A DNA stretch of 27,050 nt from Sutterella sp. (GCA_020025955.1 JAHHRF010000024.1:1-27050); one strand, 5' to 3'. Shown: positions 14,401 to 23,312, counted from the stretch's first letter. Translations and numbers: made by a program. Notes: generated by a model from the sequence alone, not told the origin.

Positions 14401-15156
14401 ATGAATATCAAGAAGCTTGCTGCGACCGCGATGGTTGCGCTCTCTCTCATGGGCGGCGCTAACGCTGCTGAAGTCCTCCGTATTGGTAGCGAAACGGTTT
14501 ATCCGCCGTTCGAGTTCTTAGACTCGTCCACGGGTGAATATGTCGGTTTCGATATCGACCTCTTAGATGCCGTAGCCGCTAAGGCTGGCTTCGAACCCAA
14601 AATTTTCTCGATGGGCCTTGATGGTATCGTCCCCGCTTTACAGACGGGCTCGATTGACGTCGCTGTCTCCGCACTCTCCATGACGCCGGAACGCATGAAG
14701 CGCGTTGACTTTACCCGTCCCTACTATGACGCTGGTCTCACCGTGATGACCCGTAGCGACAATAACGATCGCATCGAAAGCGCCAAAGACTTAGAAAACA
14801 AACTCCTCTGTGCAGAAATCGGCTCCTCGGGCGCACTCTTCATGTCGAAGATCCCCGGTGTGAAGATCCGCACCTTCAATTCCGCCGCGGAAGCGTTCAT
14901 GGAAATCAGCCAGGGTGGCTGCTACGCCATGGTCAACGACCGTCCCGTTAACGAATACTTCTTGACGCGTAAGAGCGCTAAGAACTTAGACCTCAAAGAA
15001 ATCCCGGTGATCTTGAAGTCCGACCAGTATGGCTTTGCGGTTCGTAAGGGCAATAAGGAATTGCTCGACCGCTTGAATAAGGCCTTGGACGAAGTTCGTG
15101 CTGACGGCACCTACGACAAGATCTATCAGAAGTGGTTTGGTGGTAAGGGCGCCTAA
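14401..15156 (+). CDS. Periplasmic amino-acid-binding protein (ABC transporter, SBP family 3)
   Basis: This 251-residue substrate-binding protein captures a polar amino acid for an ABC importer. The signal peptide MNIKKLAATAMVALSLMGGANA is cleaved near residue 22. The mature part starts EVLRIGSETVYPPFEFLD, followed by the family signature GFDIDLLDAVAAKAG (49-63) and the DVAVSALSMTPERMKRVDFTRPYYDAG segment that lines the ligand site. Cys137 and Cys174 are the only Cys residues and could form a disulfide. The usual hinge and C-terminal YDKIYQKWFG are present, so the protein is full length. All 21 Gly codons are GGT/GGC, none GGG, unlike the neighbouring genes, which implies strong expression. 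The ATG at 14401 has AGGA about 9 nt upstream. No permease or ATPase gene is adjacent, so its partners lie elsewhere. Arginine/lysine versus glutamine specificity cannot be decided. Confidence 0.92.
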   Translation: MNIKKLAATAMVALSLMGGANAAEVLRIGSETVYPPFEFLDSSTGEYVGFDIDLLDAVAAKAGFEPKIFSMGLDGIVPALQTGSIDVAVSALSMTPERMKRVDFTRPYYDAGLTVMTRSDNNDRIESAKDLENKLLCAEIGSSGALFMSKIPGVKIRTFNSAAEAFMEISQGGCYAMVNDRPVNEYFLTRKSAKNLDLKEIPVILKSDQYGFAVRKGNKELLDRLNKALDEVRADGTYDKIYQKWFGGKGA

Positions 15157-15182
15157 GCGAAGCCTTCCCCCAAAAACGAAAG

Positions 15183-15216
15183 AGACCGCGCGAGTCACCT
15201 CGGGCGGTCTTTTTAT
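15183..15216 (+). terminator. Intrinsic terminator of the binding-protein gene
   Basis: AGACCGC (15183-15189) pairs with GCGGTCT (15204-15210), continued after a G/G mismatch by CGAG/CTCG and a TCAC loop. The stem runs into TTTTT. Confidence 0.92.
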
Positions 15217-15249
15217 TGGGCAAAACCTTTTGTTTACGTTGGGTCCCCA

Positions 15250-15285
15250 AGCAAAATGGGTGCGGTGTCGACCTCGCACCCATTT
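15250..15285 (-). terminator. Intrinsic terminator of prmB/ABC-F unit
   Basis: AAATGGGTGCG (15254-15264) pairs with CGCACCCATTT (15275-15285), 11 bp. On the minus strand it ends in TTTT just after the ABC-F stop codon. Confidence 0.85.
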
Positions 15286-15291
15286 CGTCCT

Positions 15292-17205
15292 TTACGCGAC
15301 GGCTTCAATTTGCTCAGAGAGTTCGAGCCACTCCATTTCACACTCCGCCAAGGCGCTTTGCGCTTCCCCATGGCGGCGTACGATGTCGGCTTGCTCATCC
15401 GAGGGTGTCGCCGTATAGAAGTTGGGATCGGCCAGTTTTGCGCCCAATTCATCCACCACCGCTTGGTGTTTGGCCATGGTCTTTTCCACCTTTTCCAACG
15501 CCTTTAAGAAGGGCTTCTTGAGTTGAGCAATACGCTGACGCTCTTGCGCTTCTAAGCGACGGGCTTCCTTTTTGTTAATCGAAGGCTCAACCTTGGTTTC
15601 GTCTTTTTCGTTTCGCAAACGAGCGAGCTCTTCCTTGCGATGGTCCAGCACCAACTGCGCATAGTCATCCAAGTCCCCGTCGTAGGGGGTGACAGCACCG
15701 TGGTTCACCAACACCAAGGTTTCCGTGACCGCACGCAAAAGGTGGCGGTCATGGGAGACGATCAGCACGGCCCCTTCATAGGTGGAAAGCGCCATCGTTA
15801 ACGCTTCACGCGTTTCCATATCCAAGTGGTTGGTCGGTTCGTCCAAAACCAAGAGGTTCGGTTTTTTCCAGGCCAGCAGCGCTAAAGCCAAACGGGCTTT
15901 TTCGCCCCCCGACATGGGACCCACTGGAGAGGAGGCAAAGTCCCCAGAGAAGCGATAGCCCCCGAGGAAGTCACGAAGTTCTTGTTCACGCACGTCAGGC
16001 GCTAAACGACGCATATGCTCTAACGGGCTTTCGTCACCGCGCAACTGATCCAATTGGTGCTGGGCAAAGTAGCCAATCTCTAAGCCTTGCCCATTGCGCA
16101 ATTTCCCCTTCTTGGGTTGAAGCGCCCCCACTAACCCCTTCACCAAGGTGGATTTCCCAGCGCCGTTGACACCCAAGATCCCCACGCGATCCCCGGAGCG
16201 TACGCTCAAGGTGACGTTTTTGAGAATCGTGGTGTCCCCATAGCCCAGTTCCAACCCGTCGGTATCAATGAGGTGTTCAGGCAGGCGCACAGGCGTCGCA
16301 AACTGGAAACGCCATTCACGCTTGGCGCGAACGGGTTCCACGGCTTGGAGTTTTTCCAGCATCTTCATGCGGGATTGCGCCTGACGCGCTTTGGTGGCCT
16401 TGGCTCGGAATCGTTCAATAAAGGCGGTTAAGTGCTTGCTTTCACGGTCGTAGGCTTTGGCAGCAGCGTCCTGTAAGCGGAGCTTTTCTAATTGCTGGAC
16501 TTCAAAAGCGGAGTAGTTGCCGCTGTAGCGCACCACACGCTCATTTTCCACCGACCAGATGGTCCCCACGACGCGATCTAAGAATTCACGGTCATGGCTA
16601 ATGATGAGAAGCGTTGCGCGCACACTCTTTAACCAATTCTCTAACCATATGAGACTGTCAATGTCCAAGTGGTTCGTGGGTTCGTCAAGGAGCATGAGCT
16701 CAGCCGGGCACAAGAGCGCTCGCGCCAAGGCGATACGGTTACGCCACCCGCCCGAGAAGTCCGTAACGGCTCGGTCAAAGTCTGCTTCCCCGAAGCCCAA
16801 GCCCATCAAAACGGTTTTCGCTTGAGCGGCAATGGCGCCTTCGTTGAGTTCCGCGAGGTTGGCGTGGGCTTGAGCCAACGCCATCGCATCGTGGCTCGTT
16901 TCCGCGCGAGCTAACTCTTCTTTGGCGGCCATCAAGGGACCATGCCCCGTTAACACCGTCTCCAACACGGTCTTTCCGTCAACTGGGAAGCTCTGCGCCA
17001 CATGCGAAATCAATAAGGGGTTCGGCGTTTCAATATCGCCCGCCTCGGGGCTCAATTCACCGAGAATCCCGGCAAAGAGCGTGGACTTGCCACACCCATT
17101 GGGACCGACTAAACCGATTCGTTCACCAGGCGACCCAACAAGGTTCACCTGGTCATAGAGCACTCGCGTACCACGGGCGAGTTTAAGGTTGGAGAGACGT
17201 AACAT
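15292..17205 (-). CDS. yheS: ABC-F family ATPase, YheS-type ribosome-associated factor
   Basis: This 637-residue soluble protein has two ABC ATPase domains and no membrane segment. Domain 1 has Walker A GPNGCGKST (34-42), signature FSGGWR and Walker B LMLLDEPTNHLD. The inter-domain linker reads ERFRAKATKARQAQSRMKMLEKL, the element that contacts P-site tRNA in ABC-F proteins. Domain 2 has GVNGAGKST, MSGGEKARL and LLVLDEPTNHLD, followed by a Lys/Glu-rich coiled coil. Sequence and exact length match E. coli YheS closely, better than Uup or EttA. ABC-F proteins bind the ribosomal E site and relieve stalls; YheS has been linked to nascent-chain or sequence-dependent stalling. The ATG lacks a Shine-Dalgarno. 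It lies 48 nt after prmB, in the same orientation, so the two form an operon with a shared ribosome theme. Confidence 0.93.
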   Translation of the reverse strand: MLRLSNLKLARGTRVLYDQVNLVGSPGERIGLVGPNGCGKSTLFAGILGELSPEAGDIETPNPLLISHVAQSFPVDGKTVLETVLTGHGPLMAAKEELARAETSHDAMALAQAHANLAELNEGAIAAQAKTVLMGLGFGEADFDRAVTDFSGGWRNRIALARALLCPAELMLLDEPTNHLDIDSLIWLENWLKSVRATLLIISHDREFLDRVVGTIWSVENERVVRYSGNYSAFEVQQLEKLRLQDAAAKAYDRESKHLTAFIERFRAKATKARQAQSRMKMLEKLQAVEPVRAKREWRFQFATPVRLPEHLIDTDGLELGYGDTTILKNVTLSVRSGDRVGILGVNGAGKSTLVKGLVGALQPKKGKLRNGQGLEIGYFAQHQLDQLRGDESPLEHMRRLAPDVREQELRDFLGGYRFSGDFASSPVGPMSGGEKARLALALLAWKKPNLLVLDEPTNHLDMETREALTMALSTYEGAVLIVSHDRHLLRAVTETLVLVNHGAVTPYDGDLDDYAQLVLDHRKEELARLRNEKDETKVEPSINKKEARRLEAQERQRIAQLKKPFLKALEKVEKTMAKHQAVVDELGAKLADPNFYTATPSDEQADIVRRHGEAQSALAECEMEWLELSEQIEAVA

Positions 17206-17253
17206 CGAAGAGGAAAAGGGGTTAACTCAAAAAAGGCGCAACGATAAGGGAAA

Positions 17254-18177
17254 TTAGCCGAAGTAAGCTTCTAAATCTTCACGGGTCACCATGAAGACCT
17301 GATCGTCACCGCCCGAGGTGGCAAGCCACGTTAAGGGCAGACCCGGGAACGCTTCTTCGCAGAAGTTGGCGTTGTCGCCCAATTCCACGATGAGCATGCC
17401 GCCCGGATTCAAGTGCGAGGCGGCTTCGGGCAACATGCGACGAATCACATCCATCCCGTCGTCCCCGGCGCCCAAGGCCATATCGGGCTCATGGCGATAT
17501 TCCGCGGGCAACGCATCCATCGCGGCTTGCGTCACGTACGGGGGGTTAGAGAGGATCAAGTCAAAGGTGCGACCCTGAAGGTTTTCAAAGAGGTCCCCCT
17601 GAACGAGTTCAAGGCTCTCTTCCATGTCGTAGTCGCGACGGTTAATCTTGGCGACTTCTAAAGCGTCTTCCGATAAGTCGGAGCCCGTCACCTGAGCGTT
17701 GGGGAAGGTGCCCTGCGCGAGAATGGCCAAACAGCCCGAGCCCGTGCAAAGGTCTAACACGCTTTCAACGGCCCAAGGATCTTCGACCCAGGGCTCTAAG
17801 TTTTCTTCTAAGAGTTCAGCAATGAAGCTGCGCGGAATCAAAGCGCGTTCATCGATGTAGAACTGATGACCTGTCAACCACGACTCACGTAAGAGGTAGG
17901 CGGTGGGGTGCTTTTCATGCACACGACGGTCAATCAAATGCACCAAGTGCGTCAATTCTTTATGGGTGAGTGCGGCATCGTAAAAGGTTTCAAAGTGCTC
18001 AAAGGGCAACTTCAACCCACGGCACACCAAAAACGATGCGTCATCCCAGGAGCTCGGGGACCCGTGGCCGTACGTTAAGTCGGCGGCTTCCATTTCGGTA
18101 ATGGCCCAGCGGAAAACGTCACGGACGGTCTTTAAGTTGTGAATCGGATCGTCCAAAAGGGGTGCGATTTCGTACAT
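17254..18177 (-). CDS. prmB: Ribosomal protein uL3 N5-glutamine methyltransferase
   Basis: This 307-residue class I SAM-dependent methyltransferase modifies a Gln side chain of ribosomal protein L3 during 50S assembly. SAM-binding motif I is LDLCTGSGCLAIL (141-153), and the substrate-Gln motif NPPY is at 211-214. The N-terminal helical region has YGHG (36-39) and PTAYLLRESWLTGHQFYIDERALIPRS, which match PrmB rather than the release-factor enzyme PrmC. EYRHEPDMALGAGDDGMD also fits PrmB. I chose the ATG at 18177 because GAGGG lies about 8 nt upstream; an in-frame TTG at 18192 would overlap that site. It is first in a two-gene unit with the YheS-like ABC-F, and its 5' leader is long and structured. 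Confidence 0.95.
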   Translation of the reverse strand: MYEIAPLLDDPIHNLKTVRDVFRWAITEMEAADLTYGHGSPSSWDDASFLVCRGLKLPFEHFETFYDAALTHKELTHLVHLIDRRVHEKHPTAYLLRESWLTGHQFYIDERALIPRSFIAELLEENLEPWVEDPWAVESVLDLCTGSGCLAILAQGTFPNAQVTGSDLSEDALEVAKINRRDYDMEESLELVQGDLFENLQGRTFDLILSNPPYVTQAAMDALPAEYRHEPDMALGAGDDGMDVIRRMLPEAASHLNPGGMLIVELGDNANFCEEAFPGLPLTWLATSGGDDQVFMVTREDLEAYFG

Positions 18178-18306
18178 AAGAGGGTCCCTCAAAAAAGTGG
18201 TTCGATCTAGGCGTCAGTCCAAGGAAAACACGTGTTAAGCACGTATTGAGGCAGTCAATCCGAAAGAAAAAGGGATTCTGACTGACGCTAAAGCGCAAGT
18301 AAAAAC
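18178..18306 (-). promoter_or_regulatory. Structured prmB leader with competing stems
   Basis: The leader follows the TATAAT at 18313-18318 (minus strand). Segment 18288-18280 (GCGTCAGTC) can pair perfectly with GACTGACGC at 18219-18211. It can instead, as CAGTC plus a downstream AATCC, pair with GGATTGACTG at 18261-18252. A short ACGTG-N5-CACGT hairpin followed by GTTTTCC lies between. The two folds exclude each other. Regulation is an inference. Confidence 0.45.
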
Positions 18307-18312
18307 CCCTGC

Positions 18313-18318
18313 ATTATA
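18313..18318 (-). promoter_or_regulatory. Perfect -10 element for prmB
   Basis: TATAAT on the minus strand lies about 135 nt before the prmB ATG. The -35 region is not consensus. Confidence 0.5.
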
Positions 18319-18448
18319 AGCGCTCGAGGCGCTAGACTTCAGCGCTCTGAGGCATTGAGTCGGTGTTCTGAGGTGAAAGCTTAGAAAAAATGACCTTTTC
18401 GTCGTCGTATTACCCCAGAATGCGTCATGGAATAGCGCCTTAGTTCGG

Positions 18449-18454
18449 TACAAT
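18449..18454 (+). promoter_or_regulatory. Candidate smc -10 element
   Basis: TACAAT lies 51 nt before the smc start codon. The -35 is weak. Confidence 0.35.
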
Positions 18455-18504
18455 AAAGCCTACGATTTTCCCCACCCTAAGCTTTGGTTTTTTAGAGGTT
18501 AATT

Positions 18505-21500
18505 TTGCGTCTGCGTCAGATTAAGATCGCTGGTTTTAAAAGCTTTGCCGATCCAGTGCTCATCGAGCTTGATGAGCCGGTGATTGGGATTGTCGGGCCC
18601 AATGGCTGCGGCAAGTCCAATATCATCGACGCGGTGCGTTGGGTGTTAGGGGAGGCGCGCGTCGCCGAATTGCGTGGCTCCACCTCGATGAAGGAATTAA
18701 TCTTCTCGGGCTCGGCGGGTCGCAAACCCATGGGGCGCGCAAGTGTTGAATTGGTGCTCACCAATGAAGACGGACGTCTTTCGGGCCCGTGGGCAAGTTA
18801 CGCAGAAGTCTCGGTGAAGCGTCAAGTCACCGCGGAAGGGAATTCCACCTACTCCATTAATGGTCAAGTGGTGCGTCGTCGTGACGTGCAAGAGATCTTT
18901 TTGGGCACAGGCTTGGGACCTCGCTCCTACGCCATCATTAGCCAAGGGATGATCGCGAGCTTTGTGAAGGCGCGCCCGGAAGAGTTGCGCGCCTACTTGG
19001 AAGAAGCCGCGGGTGTGTCCCTTTACCGTGAACGACGTCGTGAAACGGAAAACCTCTTAGCCTCCACCGCTCAAAACTTAGAACGCGTTCAAGACTTACA
19101 GGCGATTAAAGCCGAAGAAACCGCTCGCCTTGAAGCGGAAGCCACGGTCGCGCGTCAGTGGAAAGAACTCACTCAGCAAAAAGAAGACACTGAAGCCCTT
19201 TGGTACTTTTTACAGTACGAAGAGGTGCGTCAAGCGCTGGATCAATTAAAGGCCACGATTGCGAAGACGGAATTGCAGCTCGAAGAAAAGCGCACCGCCA
19301 TTCGCCAAGGGGAAGAAGCCCTGCCGCACTTCAAAGCCAAATTGGATGAAGCTGCGGGTCGTGCCGATACTGCTCAAAAAGCCCTTCGTGATGCCGAGCG
19401 CACCCTCATGCTCTTTGAAGGGGAACGTAAGCGTTTAATTGAAGCGCGTACGCAAGCTCAAAATGTGGAGCGTGAAGCCGGAGAAGCCATCGCTCAGAAG
19501 CGAGGCACCTTAACGGCCGTTGAAGCGGAACTCTTGAAACTTAAAGAGGACGCGAGCCTCTTAGAGGAAAAGTTAGAGCTTTTGCTTGAAGAAGCGGAAG
19601 CCCTTCAGGAAGTGCGCTTTGAAAAAGAAGAGCAGCTCGAAGGGTTACGCGATGCTACGCGCGAATTAGAGGCGAAAAACCGCCAAACGGTGACCCGTTG
19701 GACGGAAGCGAAAAACCGCGTGGCCGAACTCGGTCGCCGTCAGGAAGACTTGCGTCGTCGTTTGTCGAAACTGGCGCTCGATGAGGCTCAATCCACGGAA
19801 GTCTCTGAGGAGAGCTTGACGATTGAGTCGGAAAATTTAGAGATTCTCGAAGAAACCGTCGCGGAAGCACTCGATGCGCAAGAAGAGGCGGAAGCGCAGT
19901 TAGCCCAAGCGCGCTCGTTACGTGAAAAGGCCAACGAAGCCTACTTTGCGAAACTCGCGCAAGAAAAAGAATTAAGCGCCAAGCTTTCCACCTTAGAAGC
20001 CATTCAGAAAAAGGCAGAAGCCGGTGACAAACTGAGCCACTTTGAAGAAGAAGCGGGCTTGGTGGGGTTACGTCGCTTAGCTGAGAGCGTCCAAGTGGCC
20101 CCGGAATGGGCAGGCGCCTTGGAAGCCACGTTACGCTTTCGAGCGAACGCCGTGGAATTGCGCTTCTTTGATGTGGCCAAAGACTTTTCGGTGAAGCGCC
20201 CGCCTGCGCCCTTAGCGTTTGTGGATGCGGGGCCGGGTGCTGCCGGCGTTTCCGTGGATGACGACTTACTGACGCCCTCAGCGTTGAACGTTGGGGACCT
20301 TACGTTTGACGCCTTGGTCACGAAGGTGGAATTAAAGTCGGACGGCGCACGACGAGCCGTGCCGCGTTGGTTGGCAGGGTGCTATGCCGCGCCCAGTTTT
20401 GACGCCGCCATGCGTGTGCGAAAAGCGCTCCCTGGGAACGTCACCTTAGTGACCCCTGAGGGTGATCGCATTACCGCCGCTGGGGTGGACTTCTGGACGG
20501 CGTCCGATCCTGCCGAAGCCATGATTAGTCGTCGCTTAGAGATTGAACGCTTAGAAGAAGCGCTTTGGTCCATGGCAGATGAATTAGGGGCACTTGATTC
20601 CGCGCGCCAACAGGCCGCGACGCGACTCGAATCCGCGGAGCGCCATCTCCAAGCGTGCACCGCCACGATGAAGCGCGCTCAGGCGCAACTCCAGCAACAA
20701 CATTTAAAGGTCGAAGCCCTTCGCCAAACGGTGGAGGCTGCCCGTCGTCGTCAAGCGGACTTGAAAAAGAGCCGTGACGAACTCAATGACGAGTACGACA
20801 TGGTGGAAGCCGAAATCGAGACGGCGATGGATGCGGCTGATGCCTTGGAAGTGGATTACCAAAAGGCGGAAGGCCTGACGGCGCAAAAAGCTCGCGAACT
20901 CAAAAGTGCGGAAGCTTTTGCCAAGCAAGCCATGGAAGCCGCACAAAAAGCGCGCCATGGTGTCGAAATGGCGCGCCTCCAGGTCACCCAAACCGCAGAA
21001 CGCGTTCGCTTAAATACGGAACGCCAAAAAGCGTTAACGGACGACATTGAGCGAGAAGGGCGTCGTGCAGAAGAAGCCAAGCGTCGCTTGGCGGAAATGA
21101 ATGCTCGCCATGACGATAAAGAGCTCGACGCGGCCTTAAATGCCTTTAAAGCCGCTGAAGTCGCCTCGACGGAAGCAACCGATGGGTTAACTCAAGCTCA
21201 ACAGCATTGGGAATTGGCACAAAACGCACTGCGTGAAGAGCAAGCCACGATCATGCCGTTGACGGAAAGCTTAGGGGCAGCTCGCGGTGATGCGCAGGTC
21301 AAGGAAGGTTTAAAGGTTCAGTTTGATGAACGCTTGACGGAATTGGCTGCCGATCGCTTGGCGCTGAGCGCCAAGGTGGAAGCCGATCGTCCCAAGATTA
21401 ATGGGGTGCGTCAAAAGGTTCAGCGCTTAATGAATGAGATTGCGGCCCTGGGTCCCATCAATCATGCGGCGTTAGAACATTTAGAAGCTGCGCAAGCTGC

Positions 21501-22065
21501 GATGGCGTTAACGGCCAAGCAAGTGGAAGACTTGGAAGCGGCGATGGCCACCTTAGAAGGGGCCATTCGTAAGATTGACCAAGAAACCCGTGAGCGCATG
21601 CGTGAAACCTTTGATGAGGTCAACGGCTACCTGGGCGAAACCTTTACGGAATTGTTCGGGGGCGGTACGGCGGCGCTCTCTATGACGGGCGACGACATTT
21701 TGAGCGCGGGTGTGGAAATTCGTGCGCAGCCGCCTGGGAAGCGTAACAACTCGGTGCGTCTCTTATCAGGGGGCGAACAAGCCTTAACGGCGACGGCCTT
21801 GGTCTTTGGTCTCTTTAAGTTAAATCCGGCCCCATTTTGTCTTTTGGACGAAGTGGATGCGCCGCTGGACGAAGCCAACCAAGCGCGTCTTGCGCAAATG
21901 TGTACGCGCCTCTCGGGTGAGACGCAATTCCTCTTGATTACTCACCATCGTGTGACGATGGAATATGCGCGCGCCTTGATCGGGGTGACCATGAAGGAAC
22001 CTGGGGTTAGCCGAGTGGTCAGTGTCGCGGTAGAAGAAGCGGTCAAAATGACCGAAAATGGGTAA
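18505..22065 (+). CDS. smc: Chromosome partition protein SMC
   Basis: This 1186-residue condensin ATPase compacts and helps segregate the chromosome with ScpA/ScpB. The N-terminal head starts RLRQIKIAGFKSFADP and has Walker A GPNGCGKSN (about 32-40). Two long coiled coils flank a hinge at about residues 505-670. The C-terminal head has the signature LLSGGEQALTA (near 1088) and Walker B FCLLDEVDAPLDEAN (near 1112). The length is typical. The start is TTG: AGAGG sits 6 nt upstream, and this is where the family N-terminus begins, with no in-frame ATG nearby upstream. The weak start may keep levels low. zipA follows after 58 nt, and the smc-zipA-ligA order is common in proteobacteria. scpA and scpB are not in the window. 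Confidence 0.97.
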   Translation: MRLRQIKIAGFKSFADPVLIELDEPVIGIVGPNGCGKSNIIDAVRWVLGEARVAELRGSTSMKELIFSGSAGRKPMGRASVELVLTNEDGRLSGPWASYAEVSVKRQVTAEGNSTYSINGQVVRRRDVQEIFLGTGLGPRSYAIISQGMIASFVKARPEELRAYLEEAAGVSLYRERRRETENLLASTAQNLERVQDLQAIKAEETARLEAEATVARQWKELTQQKEDTEALWYFLQYEEVRQALDQLKATIAKTELQLEEKRTAIRQGEEALPHFKAKLDEAAGRADTAQKALRDAERTLMLFEGERKRLIEARTQAQNVEREAGEAIAQKRGTLTAVEAELLKLKEDASLLEEKLELLLEEAEALQEVRFEKEEQLEGLRDATRELEAKNRQTVTRWTEAKNRVAELGRRQEDLRRRLSKLALDEAQSTEVSEESLTIESENLEILEETVAEALDAQEEAEAQLAQARSLREKANEAYFAKLAQEKELSAKLSTLEAIQKKAEAGDKLSHFEEEAGLVGLRRLAESVQVAPEWAGALEATLRFRANAVELRFFDVAKDFSVKRPPAPLAFVDAGPGAAGVSVDDDLLTPSALNVGDLTFDALVTKVELKSDGARRAVPRWLAGCYAAPSFDAAMRVRKALPGNVTLVTPEGDRITAAGVDFWTASDPAEAMISRRLEIERLEEALWSMADELGALDSARQQAATRLESAERHLQACTATMKRAQAQLQQQHLKVEALRQTVEAARRRQADLKKSRDELNDEYDMVEAEIETAMDAADALEVDYQKAEGLTAQKARELKSAEAFAKQAMEAAQKARHGVEMARLQVTQTAERVRLNTERQKALTDDIEREGRRAEEAKRRLAEMNARHDDKELDAALNAFKAAEVASTEATDGLTQAQQHWELAQNALREEQATIMPLTESLGAARGDAQVKEGLKVQFDERLTELAADRLALSAKVEADRPKINGVRQKVQRLMNEIAALGPINHAALEHLEAAQAAMALTAKQVEDLEAAMATLEGAIRKIDQETRERMRETFDEVNGYLGETFTELFGGGTAALSMTGDDILSAGVEIRAQPPGKRNNSVRLLSGGEQALTATALVFGLFKLNPAPFCLLDEVDAPLDEANQARLAQMCTRLSGETQFLLITHHRVTMEYARALIGVTMKEPGVSRVVSVAVEEAVKMTENG

Positions 22066-22123
22066 AATAAAGGTTTAACCACGTCCGTCGCGTGCGTCCT
22101 TTTCTCTATTGGGTTACGTCTTC

Positions 22124-23281
22124 ATGAATAACTACGTTGTTTTGTCACTTGTCGCCGTTGGGGTGATTGCCATTTTGGCAGCGTGCTGGTGGTACTCTAC
22201 CCACTTTGCTGGGCGTAAAATCAATCAACTTCGTCAAGACCAGCCTGGACAGGGCTTGACACATGAAGGGACGGATCCGTTAATTGAACAACACGAACCG
22301 GCGTTGGATCTCAATAAGACGGAAAACGTGGAAGCCGACGGGCATCAAAATGACTTCATGCCCGCTTCCGAACCCCCCGTTTACGAAGAAATTGAAAAAG
22401 AACGTGAAGAAGCGGCTCAAACGGCAGCCTTAGCTTCGGACGCGGCGCCCGGCTCCACGGGTATGGAAGCCGTTCCGGCGGACGGGAGCGTGCATTGGGT
22501 CTTGACGGTTACCCCTGACGAAGGTCGCACGATTTCCTTTGGCGCGGTGAGTTCCTTAGTGAAGGCCTTGAAGAACCTTCACTACCAGTTGCCCATTGAG
22601 GTCTATGCCCGCTCCAAGCGCAACAACCTCTTTTACCCCGCTCAATACCTGCCCTCGGAAGCTCTCGAAGTGGTGGTCACCGCCGTCTTGATTAACCGCG
22701 TTGAGCGCTTAAACGCCATTAGCGCGAGCCGCATTCGTACGGCCTGCGAAACCTTGGCGACGGACTGTGATGCGGAATTGACCACCTCGATGGAAATCGA
22801 TCAGATCGAATCCATGGTGGAAAACAATAAGAACTTCATCGACTACTTCAACCGCGTGTTGGATCTCTTAATCGTGACCCGCGACGGGAAAGCCTTTGAT
22901 GATGCCCAGGTCAACGCCATGCTCTCGGGCTTGGGCTTTGAACGTGAAGACGGTTTCTGGACCTTGAAAACGGTTCCTTACAAGCGTGATGGCGAAATTA
23001 CGGTACGTTACACGGACGATGCACACGCCAGCTTGACCTTACGTTTAGACTTAATGCTCTGTAACCCGGCTCGAGGTGATGTGGCCCGACTCTTTGCGAT
23101 GGCCAATCACGCCGCTAGCCACTTAGGGGCTCAATGGTCGGATTCGGATGGGAATCCTTTGACCACTTCCGGCGCCCTTCAAGCAGAAGGTTTGATTGCG
23201 AAAGAACTTCGTACCATGGCGCGCTACGGCGTCCCCGCTGGGAGCGACCGAGCGTTTGCGCTCTTTGGTAAAGGCGCCTAA
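22124..23281 (+). CDS. zipA: Cell division protein ZipA
   Basis: This 385-residue protein has the ZipA layout: a periplasmic tip of a few residues, one membrane helix (about 4-25, YVVLSLVAVGVIAILAACWW), a basic stretch, and a long acidic/Pro linker to about residue 115. A C-terminal domain of roughly 270 residues follows. Its last 80 residues (ASLTLRLDLMLCN..., LGAQWSDSDGNPLT, and the terminal YGVPAGSDRAFALF) resemble the FtsZ-binding domain of beta-proteobacterial ZipA. The rest is hard to align by eye and the domain is longer than in E. coli ZipA (328 residues in total). ZipA anchors FtsZ to the membrane at mid-cell. Position between smc and ligA strongly supports the call. The ATG at 22124 starts just before the helix; no clear ribosome binding site is seen. 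A terminator follows. Confidence 0.8.
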   Translation: MNNYVVLSLVAVGVIAILAACWWYSTHFAGRKINQLRQDQPGQGLTHEGTDPLIEQHEPALDLNKTENVEADGHQNDFMPASEPPVYEEIEKEREEAAQTAALASDAAPGSTGMEAVPADGSVHWVLTVTPDEGRTISFGAVSSLVKALKNLHYQLPIEVYARSKRNNLFYPAQYLPSEALEVVVTAVLINRVERLNAISASRIRTACETLATDCDAELTTSMEIDQIESMVENNKNFIDYFNRVLDLLIVTRDGKAFDDAQVNAMLSGLGFEREDGFWTLKTVPYKRDGEITVRYTDDAHASLTLRLDLMLCNPARGDVARLFAMANHAASHLGAQWSDSDGNPLTTSGALQAEGLIAKELRTMARYGVPAGSDRAFALFGKGA

Positions 23282-23312
23282 CGCTAGCGTATTAGCCTGA
23301 GCCCCAATGATG

